A stretch of 64,000 nt of DNA from Penelope pileata (taxonomy: Eukaryota > Chordata > Aves > Galliformes > Cracidae), in contig WBMW01001607.1 of the NCBI GenBank assembly GCA_013396635.1, positions 204,452 through 268,451 on the forward strand. The letters run 5' to 3'. How positions within the stretch are numbered: the first letter of the stretch is position 1; each line of letters opens with the position of its first letter. Below, piece after piece: positions 48,441 to 60,335 of the stretch. The notes beneath the pieces were generated by a model. The model was not told where the DNA came from. It searched no databases and saw nothing but the letters and a program-made list of their open reading frames with translations. The position numbers and the translations under genes are program-made.

Positions 48441-50521
48441 CGTGTAAACTCAGGACTTACTCACTCAAATAAAATTTTGCATATAAAGTATTTGAAAAGC
48501 CTGAATTCCACAAGAATTATTTCCTCACCTCTCAACCCTAATTTTGCATTCCCTTTCTCTTTCCATGAAACTGAACTTCATCCTTTCAAGTGTCAGGTTT
48601 AAATAACCTGATTTTCAAAATGTTTTATCCTATATATAGGCAGAGAGGCAGCAATTACTCAGTTCTACTGTGAAGTTATCTAGATTTGAGGAGGAATCTT
48701 CTCTGAAGTAACCTTTAATACTTACACTATATAAAAAAAACAGTTAATAAAGCTATCAGTAGACATCATTTTTTCATTTAAAGAGGTGATATATAGATAA
48801 CAATGTTTGTGCAACTCTGAATCTCCAAAATTTTAATGGGACATGTTGCCCTCAAGTCTCTAACCAAAACGCAAAATTACTGCAGTTATATACAGGTACA
48901 ATTTTTTTGTTGTTGTTGATTTTTATGACTATGTAAAGGCACATTTGTTTTATACAGTAGAACATAATTTGTTATAAAATTATCTAGAGTTCTCTTTGGG
49001 TGAACAGAAAGATCAGTTATCTTTCCAAACATTGCTTGCTTCGAGATTCCCAACATAGGAACTACCAGCCCCTCATTTCCAAGAGATAGTTCACCAAAAG
49101 AATTCATACATATCGCTTCTCCTGTACATCCAAACAGCACAGGTACATTAGTATGCAAATAGAATTAGCCTCCTAAACAATGGAATTTGAAGACCTGACC
49201 AGGTCACAATTCAAAAACTCAGTTTTATCTGTGACCTCAGAGAACAACTTTATTTACTTATTATTTTGTTTTAAATAAAGAAATTAAGAGAGTTTTGTCC
49301 TTTGGTTCGATTTTTAAGAAATTCAAATAACCACAAATAGTTGAAGTTTTATGCTGGCTTCATCCAACTACTCCAGCCTGGGAAACCAACAGTACCCAAT
49401 GTGCTGATGAAAACAGTGCAATGCCACTTGAATATAAGGACTGAAAGAATCCATCAATTTGTTTGCCCTATTCATGTTTCACAAAAGTATTTACAAAACG
49501 TTCTTTGAATGTATCACCTCCAATCATGATTTGCCTTCTAATATCAAATGTCTTGTTGAATAGACAATTTCATACTTTAAGTAGAACTTGATAGCGTGTC
49601 ATGTGCTTTTACAGAATAATGGATTAGTCACTTACCAGTGCCCAGTCTCATTCATGTTCATTTAATTTTCACTTAAAAGCAAATCTTCCAGATAACTGGA
49701 AGCTTCCACTGCTGGAGCTGAAAATTCTGAAAGCATTACACACACAGTGTTACCACAGCATTTCCTGCCAAAATCATTCTTAAACACAATATTTGTTTTC
49801 ATTCACATCTGTTAGAAGCTAAAGCCCGAGAACAGCTAATTCTTATTCCTAAGAGAACATTACCTCATCAATTATTTCTAAGAGACTTACATTTCAGTTA
49901 CATTTTTTGTCCATCAAGATTCTCAAATTAAAGAGATCCAAATAATTTGTAGACACAGCCAAATTGAGACAAGCTACTCATGAATATATTACCTCATAGC
50001 CATCCCCCTCCAAACAACTGCTTTCCTTTTGTTATGCAGCTTATATATCTGCACTATAATCTATTGGACAGCAACATGCATTCAGTAATACACTAGTGGA
50101 TCATTAGAGAATATTAAACACAAGAGTAACCAACCTCAGTAAATGAACTGGCCCAGATTTTTCTTGCATATCTCAATTTAGATAAGAACTGAAAGTAGTT
50201 CAAGGAGAAAGAAGCTGTAGTTTCCACAAACTTCAGCAGATTACATTGACTCACGTGATTGAATATACATGAAAATTGTCAAAAAGGAGAAAATTGGGTG
50301 CTGTATGAGACATACTTTTAATTGCTAAGTCTAGAAAACTTGCTAAGCCTGAAAACTTGTAATGGGCATTAAGATCTCAGGTCAGAATATGCAAGCAAGC
50401 CACCAGAAAAGAGCTTCACAGACTGTAACTTTCTGTAAGAACTGCAGCAGCAACACTAATATATATATTTGCTTAAATGGTCATGATCATTTTCTTCTGT
50501 GTGCTGGAAGAAATAAACAGG
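48441..50521. other. Unique AT-rich sequence
   Basis: No gene or interspersed repeat recognised in about 2.1 kb. Confidence 0.6.
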
Positions 50522-51010
50522 ACATCATAAGGCCCCACAAATGAAAATACAAAGTTCTGCATCTGGCAAAGAGTAACCTCAATCCACACTGCGAGCTGTG
50601 GGATAGGACTAGCTAGAAACAAAAGGATTGGATAGTCCTCCTCATCATCACATCCTTGATCAGAAAAGGGCAATTGTGTACTGGGTTGTATAAAGAAAAG
50701 CATAACTTGCACTTGTGAAACCACACCTGAGTGCAGCGTTCAAATGTGGGCTCCCTGAAACACAAAATGATAGTGAAGTTAGGCCAATGGAAGACCACAA
50801 CAAACGTGAGAAGGCTGGAGCACACAGCGTGGGAAGACTGGCTGAGGGAACTACATGTGTCCATCCTGCAGAGGAGAAGGTTGGAGTGCAATCTGATGAG
50901 CAGCTTTGATTATTTTAGGGGGAGCTGTAGAGAAAGCGGAGGCACAATCTTCTCATAGAAGCACACAGATAAAGGACAAAACCCAGGACAAGACGACCTT
51001 CTAACAAGAG
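50522..51010 (+). mobile_element. Very old CR1 LINE fragment
   Basis: Decayed CR1 ORF2 on the plus strand. Recognisable remains are 'aatacaaagttctgcatctg', 'tgagaaggctggagcacaca', 'gtccatcctgcagaggagaa' and 'ttctcatagaagcacacaga', in the order expected in CR1. The residue string DWLRELHVSILQRRRLECNL near 50790-50900 is a decayed form of the RLRELGLFSLEKRRLRGDL motif. Its divergence makes it one of the oldest elements in the window; the boundaries are approximate. Confidence 0.7.
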
Positions 51011-51303
51011 AGAAGCACAATGGATAAGCATCCCAAATTCCAAATAAAAACCCACTCAGATGATCAGAAAAAGTGACATAACAAAACCTCCCATGGTTCA
51101 TAGTGGTATTGCAGCGCTGCTGATGCTAGTGAAATTCCTCAGAGAACGTAACCTTGGAGGAAAAAATTATACAGACTGAAAACAAACAGCAATTAGAGTG
51201 AAAATGGGAACTCTAAACACAGTTGCAGTCATGTAAGGAAAACAAGGGAACATGAACTCCACATCAGAGCTCTCCCTCTCAATTGCTGCTTGTAACAGGC
51301 TGA

Positions 51304-52063
51304 TATGGTGGCTTAACACAAGTAGATAGCTAAACTGCTCCATCATGCCACTCTCTCATTCTTCCTACTCAACAGGGAAGAAAATATGAAGAAAGAAAGC
51401 TCATGGGTTGAGATAAGGGCAGGAGATCACTCACCAGTTAGCATCACAGGCAAAACAGTCATAGCTTAAAGGGAGGTTAATGTTATCGCTAACAGAATAT
51501 AGCAGTAAGAGCTAAAAGCAAACTGAAAACATCCTTCTCACCCTTCCCTCCCCCCAAGCAGTGCTGGGGAACAGGGAACGGGGGCTTCAGTCAGTCCACG
51601 ACATTTAAATTCTGTCACTCTTCCACGGTCACTGTCTACCCCTTCTCTACGGGGGGTCCCTTCCACAGGTACTGTCCTTATCAAACCAATCCTGACCCAT
51701 TCTAAAGGCTGCAGCTTTCCAAGCGCTTCTCCAACATGGCTGCGTACCATGGGGACCATCCTCCAGAAGTGCACTGCTCCAGCATGGGGCCCCACAGGCA
51801 GCAGCTCCCCCAGACCTCCTGCTCCACTATGAGCTCCTCTCCATGAGCTGTTTTTCTGTTTTCAAGTCCTTTTTCTTAAATCTGCTCCCACAGAGGCACA
51901 ATCAATGTCACTCAGCTCTGTTGGCTCTGGCCAGCAGGGGGTCCACTTTGGAGCAGCTGGAGCTGGCTCTTATCTGATATGGGTCAGTTCTGGATTCTTC
52001 TTACAAGGACCAACCCTGCAATTTCCTCCTGTTACCAAAACCTTACCACTTAAACCCAATACA
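51304..52063 (-). mobile_element. Solo LTR of an avian ERV (TGTRTTGGGTTT family)
   Basis: On the minus strand it starts TGTATTGGGTTTAAGTGGTA and continues AGGTTTTGGTAACAGG; on the plus strand it starts TATGGTGGCTTAAC, matching the other terminus with one substitution. The 5 bp on each side are identical: GCTGA at 51299-51303 and at 52064-52068. Its interior has the family's 'ctgctccagcatggggcccc' repeat core. At 760 bp it is shorter than the 996-bp relative at 9258-10253, mainly because it has fewer core units. No viral coding sequence adjoins it. The frame at 51538-51795 is an artefact of the GC-rich core. Confidence 0.9.
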
Positions 52064-52068
52064 GCTGA

Positions 52069-52635
52069 TTAAGTAAGGTTAGTTGCAAGTGCGTAGCTTT
52101 GCAAAAAGACTTTCACAGGACATTTCTTCTAAGCAGCTCTCAAACATCCTAAGTTACACTTCCTTTCCTTTTCACGGTATTTGCCACAGTAAGAAAAAAG
52201 ATAAGGGCACTTTCCTCCAGAAGAGGGATTCTTTGTTACTTCTGGAGCCTTTCGTCTAGCACTTGACTCTGCAACACAGGTCAGTCCCAGGACAAAGAAG
52301 AACACTTGTAGTTGCTAAGATGGAAGAGTAGAATATTTTCCTCTAGAGAGAGCTGAGAGAGGATTGCTGTTCTGGACATGAATTCAGGTATTTTTTTTTC
52401 TTTTCTTTTTTTAAATGACAGTAGTGATTCCCTTCAGTCATCACATAATCACATCAGGGGACAAAGGAAATTAATTTTCAATGTCAAAAAAATGAACGAA
52501 CGAATTACACACAGCTGTGAGACTTGAAAGGAAAAGGGGGTTTGCTCAAAAATTTTCTATTTATGGAAACTCACAGGCACTGAACCAACTGCTAGACTTA
52601 AGTTATCTAGATGTTACAAGAAAAGCATGAACTTT
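52069..52635. other. Unique sequence
   Basis: No gene or repeat recognised. A T-rich patch with short C interruptions lies at 52390-52412. Confidence 0.55.
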
Positions 52636-52825
52636 TTCCCAGAGAAGTTGTGGATGCCCCCTCCCTGGGGTATTCAAGGCCAGGCTGGATGGGTCTTTGG
52701 GCAACCTGGTCTAGTGGGAGGTGTCCTTGCCCATAACAGGGGAGTTGTGCCCATAACAGGGGAGTTGGAACAAGATGATCTCTAAGGTCCCTTCCAACCT
52801 GAACCATTCCATGGTTCTATGAACT
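52636..52825 (+). mobile_element. CR1 LINE, 3' terminal fragment with 20-bp duplication
   Basis: Runs from 'ttttcccagagaagttgtgg' to 'aaccattccatggttctatg', the CR1 3' UTR end. It contains a perfect tandem duplication of 20 bp (52728-52747 and 52748-52767, unit TGCCCATAACAGGGGAGTTG) not seen in the other copies. It is noncoding. Confidence 0.93.
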
Positions 52826-54799
52826 GTATGTCAAGTACGTCAGGTAAAAAAATGCATGAAGTGTTACAACAGTGTCATGGACTATACCCTCTATGCTCAG
52901 ACAAGCAGAGACCTAGCCTCACAGTTGCAGGATCTGATTGCAGGCTGCCAATGGCTAAGAATACACAAGGGAGGAGGGGGCAGGAAAGGGAGAGATGAAG
53001 GAAGGAAGAGAGGAAGGAGAAGGAATAGGGCCAAACACCCTTGAAAAGGAAATGCAACCTTAAGTTTGAACAAACTGAAGCTTTTACAGTGGTAAGTACC
53101 GTGCTTCCTATGTGATCAATACAGTTTAAGTATTTCAAAAGTTGTCTTCTGTGACAAGATCTGTATAATCAACATACGCATGAGAAAGCCCATATGGATT
53201 TGTATACAATTATAGAAGTTTTTTCCTTACATTCAGTCCTCTTATGCCTGTTTGTTATTGTTTAGGCCACACTAGTCAGCTTGGCTAAATGCTCTCACCA
53301 AAACATACAGATTGTTACAGCTCTATTGCAGAAATTAGCATACGTCCAAGATGTCTGGAGACCTTTATTACTCGTCTATAGTCTATTTTGACACCAAAAA
53401 AAGAGATAACTATTTCAGCAAGGGCTTGATCCCTTCCACATTTTGTTAATGTTGTGGAAGAGTCACATGTCATGAAGGCGCATGGTCACATTAGGTTTTC
53501 ATTAAACCTGTAGAGGTCCTTTTGACACAGCTCAATCAAAAAATTAAAGGCAGAACAGCTTTCGGTTCCTCAGAGGTTTTCATACCACCTGGTTCATTGT
53601 ACGATACTAGCATTTATACAAAGAGATCAGTCTCCCTTTAGAGCTGAGAGAAAGGAGGTCACAGAAAATTAGATTGAGTTGAAAAATTATCTCAAGGACA
53701 CCACCTATCACAACTACATTTCCCATGTAAGCCACACAAATCAATTAACAATGAGAAGATGCCTCTTTACTTCATGCCAACTAAAAATCAAGCAATGGAT
53801 GATTTGTGGGACAATAAACTTTTTTTTCTTTTAAAAATATAAGCCTTTCCAGTTTAACATTTCTTTATTGTCCTCATAACTATCTAAATTTAGTCTTATT
53901 AGCTAAGAAGTATAGAAAAATCCCAAATCAGTGTCTAACAATATTTTATATTTACAGAAGCAAGTAAGACACTATTTAAACTTGGCAGAAATTTATATTA
54001 AAAAACATTCATAGAAGAATTACATACGAGTACATTGTTCACTCAGGTTGGAAAATCAAAACAATCTGTTGACAGATACTTACATATCCAGATTGCAAAC
54101 CAAAGCCTAAATCCTACTTGATTAAAATAAGCAGAGTTACTCCTAGTTTATTCCAGTGTAACTGAATATAGCATCTGACTCCATTCAGCATTTCTCACAG
54201 GCTTTCTATGATCTCTAACAAAAATATTTCCACTGTATCAGTAACACAATGTTTGATTACTTGAGGCAAAATTGTATAGTAGAAACTCACAAATGCTCAT
54301 AATTAAAATTGATTGCAACGATGCAGATACTGTAGAAAACATAGTGCACTGTTTTGTAAGCATTTTCTAAATTATACATAATTAGCTAGTCTTTTAAGGA
54401 ATGTATTATTAATTTGTTGGGTAATTTGGTTGGCTAATCATCAGTAATAAAGATTTGCAATAATCTCATATATACATATATATCATTATGTTAGGCTCAC
54501 TGGAAGAGCAATAGTTTTAAAGATCATTTTATGGATAGTACTGTGCAAATTGTTATTAAGGACAACAGTAGGATTAACTTGATAGAAACAGATCTGTAGT
54601 AAGAGAAAACATCCACAGAATATAACACTAAGACAATCAACAAACATATGTCCTTTACTTTTGGGGATTTTTCATCAGTGTACCTCACTAATGTCTCAGT
54701 CAGCCAAACTGTCACATCTTCAAGCAGCTGGGATCGCAAGATATAAAAAAAAAAGTATTTTAAAGCTTTAATAAACCTTCCTACCAATATTGCATTCCA
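52826..54799. other. Unique AT-rich sequence with a polypurine tract
   Basis: No gene recognised. The block starts with a polypurine tract (listed separately) and is otherwise AT-rich single-copy-looking sequence. Confidence 0.6.
52967..53030 (+). repeat. 64-base polypurine tract
   Basis: Sixty-one of 64 bases are A or G, interrupted only by C52981, T52996 and T53026. Mirror-like GGAAGGAAG and AGAGGAAGGAGAAGG units are present. Tracts like this can adopt triplex (H-DNA) structures; that is a property of the class and was not shown here. Confidence 0.9.
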
Positions 54800-55236
54800 T
54801 TTTATTGCTGTGCAACAGATGGCAGCAGAGGGGCGGTCTGACAAAATGGTGCCTGACATGGAAGCACAGATGAAGCAAAGGCATGGAATTGAATTCCTCT
54901 GTGAGAAAAAATTCCACCCACTGTCATTCATCTATGCTTGTGGGACACTTCTGGAAACCAAACAGTGGATCAGTGGATGTGAGCATGTGAGCACAATGAG
55001 GAGGCGGGTGGTGTATTTCAGCAGTAGCAACAGCAGGTCACCTCCCCTGAAGTGCAGCATGCAGGCTCCTATTCACCACTGGCAAAAATGCATAGATAGC
55101 TGTGGTGACTATGTTAAAAGATACTATTTCATAGCTGAGAATTTGCTGTATCAAATAGTGTTATTGTGTTCTTTGCATCTGCTGTAGTTTTCCTTGAAAA
55201 TAAATTTTCAGGAGTCATTACTTTAAGAGCAACCTA
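54800..55236 (+). mobile_element. Galluhop-like mariner element, internally decayed
   Basis: The right end reads 'aggagtcattactttaagag' then CAACC followed by TA, the terminal repeat and the TA dinucleotide at which mariner elements integrate. The left part starts near 'gcaacagatggcagcagagg', which resembles the region before the transposase start. The reverse complement of its last 240 bp is found at 40770-41010. An open frame (54810-55187) carries a remnant of transposase-like sequence ending HHWQKCIDSCGDYVKRYYFI then AENLLYQIVLLCSLHLL, the mariner C-terminal end. The length is far below a functional 1.3-kb mariner, so this is a nonautonomous deleted copy. The 5' terminal repeat was not found. 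Confidence 0.8.
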
Positions 55237-55281
55237 CATAGATTAATACCCTTTTGTTACTAGGACTAACCCTATCTAATT

Positions 55282-56052
55282 TAGAATCAGAGTAGTTGAG
55301 TTTGGAAGGAACTTCTTAACATTTTCGAATCCAATCTCCCTGCTCAAAACAGAATACAGCATAACTGAGTTTTGACCGTCTCCAGGGAAGAAATTTCTGT
55401 AAGCACTCTGGGAAACTTGTTCCAATATTTAGCCACCCTCAAAATAAAAGTTTCTTATGCATAAATACAATTTCCTGTATTTCAATCAGTGCCTATTGTC
55501 TCTTTCCCTGTTACCAGAGTTTGATTCCATCATCCTCTTCCCCCTCCACGCACCCCTATCAGGTCTTCAGACACAAGATCTCCCCCAAGCATTCTCTTCT
55601 TCAGGCTGAATTATCCCAGCTCTCAGTCTCTCTTCCTACAATCTGATGCTCCAAGCACCATCTTTGGGTTCTCTTACTGGACCCATTCCAGCACATCCAC
55701 ATCTGTCATACCAGAGAGCACAGAACTAGACACCTGGCCTCACCAGACCGAGCAGAGAGGATTATATTCCACACCTTTCTGACAATACTCTTCCAAATGC
55801 AGCACACAATACCGTTGGCCTCTGCGCCACACAGACATGTTGCTGGATCACTGCCAAGATATTGTTCACCAAGACCTCCAGGTCTTATACATAGAACTGT
55901 TTTCAAGGCTCTTAGCCACCAGCTGTCCTGGTGCATCATCTTTGCATTTCTCCTGATCTTTTTTGCCCACCTCTCCAGCCTGTTAAGGTACACCTGAATA
56001 GAAGCACAAACAATCCAGTCTACCAGCCACTCCTCTCTCTTTTGTATCATCT
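55282..56052 (-). mobile_element. Old CR1 LINE fragment
   Basis: The plus strand starts 'gaatcagagtagttgagttt', a diverged CR1 3' end, and runs through 'ttcttcaggctgaattatcc', 'tggacccattccagcacatc' and 'aagacctccaggtc' to 'atcatct'. Many substitutions and broken frames indicate an older subfamily than the copies at 28848 and 38163. It lies about 45 bp beyond the Galluhop copy ending at 55236. Confidence 0.85.
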
Positions 56053-56108
56053 AATACTCATATCAGGTAATGGAGTGGAGGAATGTCTTGCAAATGAAGC
56101 AGTGAGAT

Positions 56109-56455
56109 TGCTTTGAAGAGATTTTTAGTGATTCCAGGTAAAGTATTTGAGGATTTAGTAGTCATAAACAGAAATAAATTTCACAGAAGTTCTGACTCAC
56201 AAGACCAGTGATCAGCAATCTCCCACCGAGATGATGCGTCTCCCATGAGTAGCTGACCTCTGTGCAAGAGATGCACTCCTCTCTGGGGCTGGCCCTTAAA
56301 TGAGCCCAGGGCAGCTCCACCCTGGGTTCACTCCTTCCTGTCACATGAGGAGCACAGGTGTAGTTAATTTGCCTGCACTTCTCCCAGGCCAGCCATAACC
56401 CTCCTCCAGGTGCTCAATCACAGATTCAGGCCATGACCTAATATTCCCCCTTACA
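56109..56455 (-). mobile_element. Diverged LTR, third family
   Basis: Shares with 61419-61744 the segments 'ttccaggtaaagtatt', 'cccttaaatgagcccagggc', 'cacatgaggagcacaggtg' and 'aggccagcc', in the same order and orientation. The right end reads 'attcccccttaca', so on the minus strand it begins TGTAAGGG, as an LTR should. A TTTAAG motif on the minus strand, at 56295-56300, is in TATA position. No target-site duplication is seen. The family is recognised as LTR-like from the two copies, not by name. Confidence 0.6.
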
Positions 56456-57584
56456 GGGAAGTATAATATTTGGAACATATAGCCTTTTTTTTTTTTTTTT
56501 TTCCTGAAGTAAGGAAACTTATTGAATAGAAATTTGTAATTAGAAATGTCCCACTCTCTTTCCCATTAAGGGAAGGGCTTTCAAAACATTTGCAACATTA
56601 TTCAGGGAAGTAAGCGCTTTGTGTATGTACCTATTCAGAAGAGCTGAATGGGATCTATTTGCCTTTGTTGAACAACATCCACATGACAAAACAAGCTAGT
56701 ACTTACTCACTTAACCTATATCAGTAAAAAAAAAAAAAAAAAAACCTAAATGACATATCAGTGCATCTAAATCCCACTGATGGAACCATCCTCCTGCTTC
56801 AATGCTGAAATAGCTGCAAACTCATAAAGTGGTTGAACTGTGGTACAGGCCCTGAGCAATTACTCATTGCAGTTTGTTGTCCTTCCCTCAACTCTGTAAT
56901 TCCCTTCTTGAGATAAATTAATGAACAGGAGTTCAAAGTATTCATCAGAGAAAATTCTCATTCAAGATGTACCACACATGGATAAGGTTTGATTGTATAA
57001 AATCTACTGAAAGTAATTAGACTTTCATTTGAAAATAATAGCAAGATCACTCGTAAGTATTCTATTGTCTGACATATCATTTGAAAACAAGGGAAGAAAA
57101 TACAAGAGCAGAAAAACTGTGGAAGAAACAGTGACATCTATTAAGCATATACCAGCCACCAAAGCTATTTTTCTGATAGCATAAATGTTCTACTTCATGT
57201 AATCATTCAGGACTACTATACCACACATTATTGGTAAATAAAATCAGAACAAATAAAAATTAGCAAATAAAACCTGAGTAAGATTCTATGCCTTTAAGAC
57301 AGGCTCTCTTTAGGAAAAAAATGAGAAATGGCATCATTTAATTTAACAACAGAAATGAAATAACATTGAGTTGCTTAGATGTCAGCAAAAAATATTTTCA
57401 GAAAAGTGTCCTAAGCATGCTTTCATTTGCATATAAGCAAAGGATTATTTCTGAAAGATTTTTTTTTCCTGAAAAATGTTTTTTTCATGAAGAAATTCAG
57501 ATTTTTTCCCCAACCCCACATAGAATGCTTATTTTGACCTGAGAGGCTTCAATATTTAATTAAGTTAAATGCTAAATTTAACAG

Positions 57585-57719
57585 TTGGGTCAAGAAATCA
57601 TAACAGATGATAAAGAAGAAAGCAGGTTAGATAAGGACTCAGTAGTGAAGATCATCAAAATGTGGCAAGCAAAGTTGGAGAAAAACCCGAAAGACCTTTG
57701 GATCCCAACTTCCCACCTG
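57585..57719 (+). CDS. Candidate internal coding exon, unsupported
   Basis: An open 135-bp segment (45 codons) is preceded by 'aaatttaacag' (AG acceptor, weak pyrimidine tract) and followed by CTG|GTGAGT, a near-ideal splice donor. Both boundaries fall in phase 0 of the one open frame. The peptide is rich in Lys, Glu and Asp and includes DKDSVVKIIKMWQAKLEKNP then KDLWIPTSHL. I recognise no domain or family. The length, symmetrical phase and charged composition look like a real exon, but the acceptor is weak and no partner exon was found within the window. Chance is the more likely explanation. Confidence 0.2.
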
Positions 57720-58188
57720 GTGAGTTTTCTCTACATTTGTCATACATCTGAAGCACTTCATTTCTGCTATGGATTTCATCAGGAACACTTAGAGATTCCA
57801 TCTCCACTGAGCACTCTAATTAACATGGGGAATATTTTATACAAATAAAAACATCCCAAATAGAAGGAAGTAGAAAGACCTGTGCTAAATCATCCACTTC
57901 AGACTTCAACAGGATGCAAAATAGATTTAGGTAAAAGCCTGGAATCAGAACAGTTTACTTAATTCTAATGGGAAGCTTTAGTAATCCTGCTTGTATCCCC
58001 AACATTTTTTTTTTTTTAAATTGCCTTGTGTGAACAGTGCATTCCCGTGCAGCCTGTCTCCTTAAATATGCAAGCTTCTGATTTTTCTTTCTGAATTTTT
58101 CTCTTTTCTTTCAGAAAGGAATCCTGATTGTGTGGTTGATAGCCTTTTTATAAATTGAGCCCAAAGTGACCAATACATCAAAGTGCAT

Positions 58189-58210
58189 CAGTTATTGCAA
58201 GCAATAACTG
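58189..58210. repeat. Perfect 10-bp palindrome with 2-base spacer
   Basis: CAGTTATTGC at 58189-58198 is followed by AA and then GCAATAACTG, its exact reverse complement. It could be a binding site for a dimeric factor; TTGCAAGCAA at its centre resembles a C/EBP-type site. Function is not shown. Confidence 0.85.
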
Positions 58211-60255
58211 CAAAATTCATCAACCAGTAACTGCTGGATAGTACATTAAAGGAAAAATAGCTCATAGCAGACTTCAGCAAACATTCATTATCTTACATGA
58301 AGGGGGCTGACTGTGTTTATTTGCCAATACAAATGAAAAGTATTTTACAGCAACTTTTCTTTCTTATGTATATTAGGATATACAGTTTTAAATCATTACA
58401 ATTTAAAAGTTTTGTAGCATAAAAAAACAAAACCACCACTGTTTACAGTACTTCAACAATAAGTTTATGGCTTGGTTAAAAGACGAAATATACTTCTACC
58501 AGGATAGGTAAACTTCCTCAGAAGTTAGGAGAACCTGCTTAAACTTCAGACCAAATATCAGAACACAGTTTAGAAGGCATCTATTATTATTAAGCCTGAT
58601 GCTGCTGTGTTTTTACTATGTAAATAGCTACTATAATATAATCATCATCTCAGAAGAAAACACTGAACACCAAACCCTCACCTTATCTAGGATCTTAATA
58701 AACATGGCAAACAGTATCTTGAGCACACCTTCAATTTTGTGCTGGGATTAAAACAGAATAGGCTCTTATCTTTTGATTGTAGCTCAATATTTATCATGTG
58801 CTACAATAAAATTCAGCTTTATATTCTTGACTTTTGTCATGATATTGACCCAAACAGTATGTTTTAAAACAGGTTTACTATACATGTTCTACTGCCCTTA
58901 CTGCTTTGAATATCATAGATTCAGGTTTGCACTTTGATTCTACTTAGACAGCGACTCTTAAGAATTGTGTGTGTGCATGCTGGTGGAAGAACCACCAGTC
59001 AGTAACAGCAAAATCGCCATCTCTTACCAACTACTGTCAGATTCTTTTAGTCTACCTTTTTCTATACGTTTCCTAATTCCTCTCTCCCTTCCAAAGACTG
59101 AATTAAGTTCTGATAACCCTGAAGAGTATTTGCTCAAATCCAGGGCATAATGAAGACAGCAAGATGTAACTGACAGAAGTTTATTGGGATCCAGTGTTTT
59201 CAACACCACAAGTCATCATCCAATATTAATATTCTAAGCCTGTATTGAGATATCGAGAACACAGCCGTGAGAGAGCTTTGGATAGTTGGCTTATCATATA
59301 TAGTCACTTATTGAGATGTAATAAATACCTTAATTGGTAATCGCTCAGAGTGCCCAGATCTACTTTTCCATAATGATAATATTGCTCAGTTTAGATAGTA
59401 GGTACACAAGTTTGAGGAAATGCTACTCATTGTGTCAACCACAATTTTGTGTTCAGTAGCATGTTTTTTGCTTTGTTCTGAACTGTAACATAACTATGAA
59501 GTAATTTAGACTCAGTCACAGTTCATTGCCAACTTTACACAGACGTTCTAATATCATACAGCTGTTCATGCACAAAGGAAGAACTTTCAATGAACACCAC
59601 TATAAAAAAATTGTTATTCAGATATTCATTTTAAGCGTCACTGAAAAATAACTTTAAGACCTTTTAGTGCTCACCAGACAATAATCTTAGTTACACCAAG
59701 ATTCAATCACAACTGTACACTATTGACAATCTCTAAGCAGCCAATCTTTTTCCAAGTTCTGTCTCGAAAAGATGATTTCTACAACACAACCAGTAACATA
59801 TATAGGAGAGAAGACAGAAGGGATGAGGTTTGGGAGGGGGAAGCCTGTTTGCTGGGGAGAACAAGATCTTCAACATTATTTTCCTCCAGAAATAAATTTC
59901 ATCAAGCCTACTGCTTTTACATCGGCACATATTTCATTGATATGTAAGAAGTGGCTAGCTAAGATACAGAGTAGCATGATTTTCCACTAACAAAGTTCAT
60001 TAGAAGTACTTACATGCAATAGCACTCAGACAATAAAAACAAAGACGTGGCTTGACATTAGTAGAAACCATTCACTAGAAACGAGTTACTTATTTGAGAT
60101 CATCTAAGAGGAAAGGTCTTTCTCAAATACTGACATTTGAATTTCAGATTTTGAAGTCATTTATTACTTTATTTACAATAGTCTTAAATCCAAGTCTAGC
60201 ATATCCTTTTATTCTGGGCTGAGAGATCTGACTTAGCACCAAAAAAGAGCAACTG

Positions 60256-60335
60256 ACACTCACTGCTTTGTGACAGTGCAAAGGGTAAATCTTACATCTT
60301 TGAAGTCTTTGCATTGTCACAAAGCCATAGAGTGT
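60256..60335 (+). ncRNA. miRNA-precursor-like hairpin, candidate
   Basis: On the plus strand, bases 60265-60283 pair with 60307-60325 over 19 consecutive positions, one of them a G:U wobble (G60276 with U60314). A further G:U closes the loop side. Outside a 2x2 internal loop the stem continues for about 8 more pairs, with one bulged A at 60329, to 60256/60335. The terminal loop is 21 bases. Total length, stem length, small interruptions and loop size match animal pre-miRNAs. On the minus strand the wobbles become C:A mismatches, so the plus strand folds better. The sequence belongs to no repeat recognised here. I cannot match it to a named miRNA; an accidental or transposon-derived hairpin is possible. 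Confidence 0.4.
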
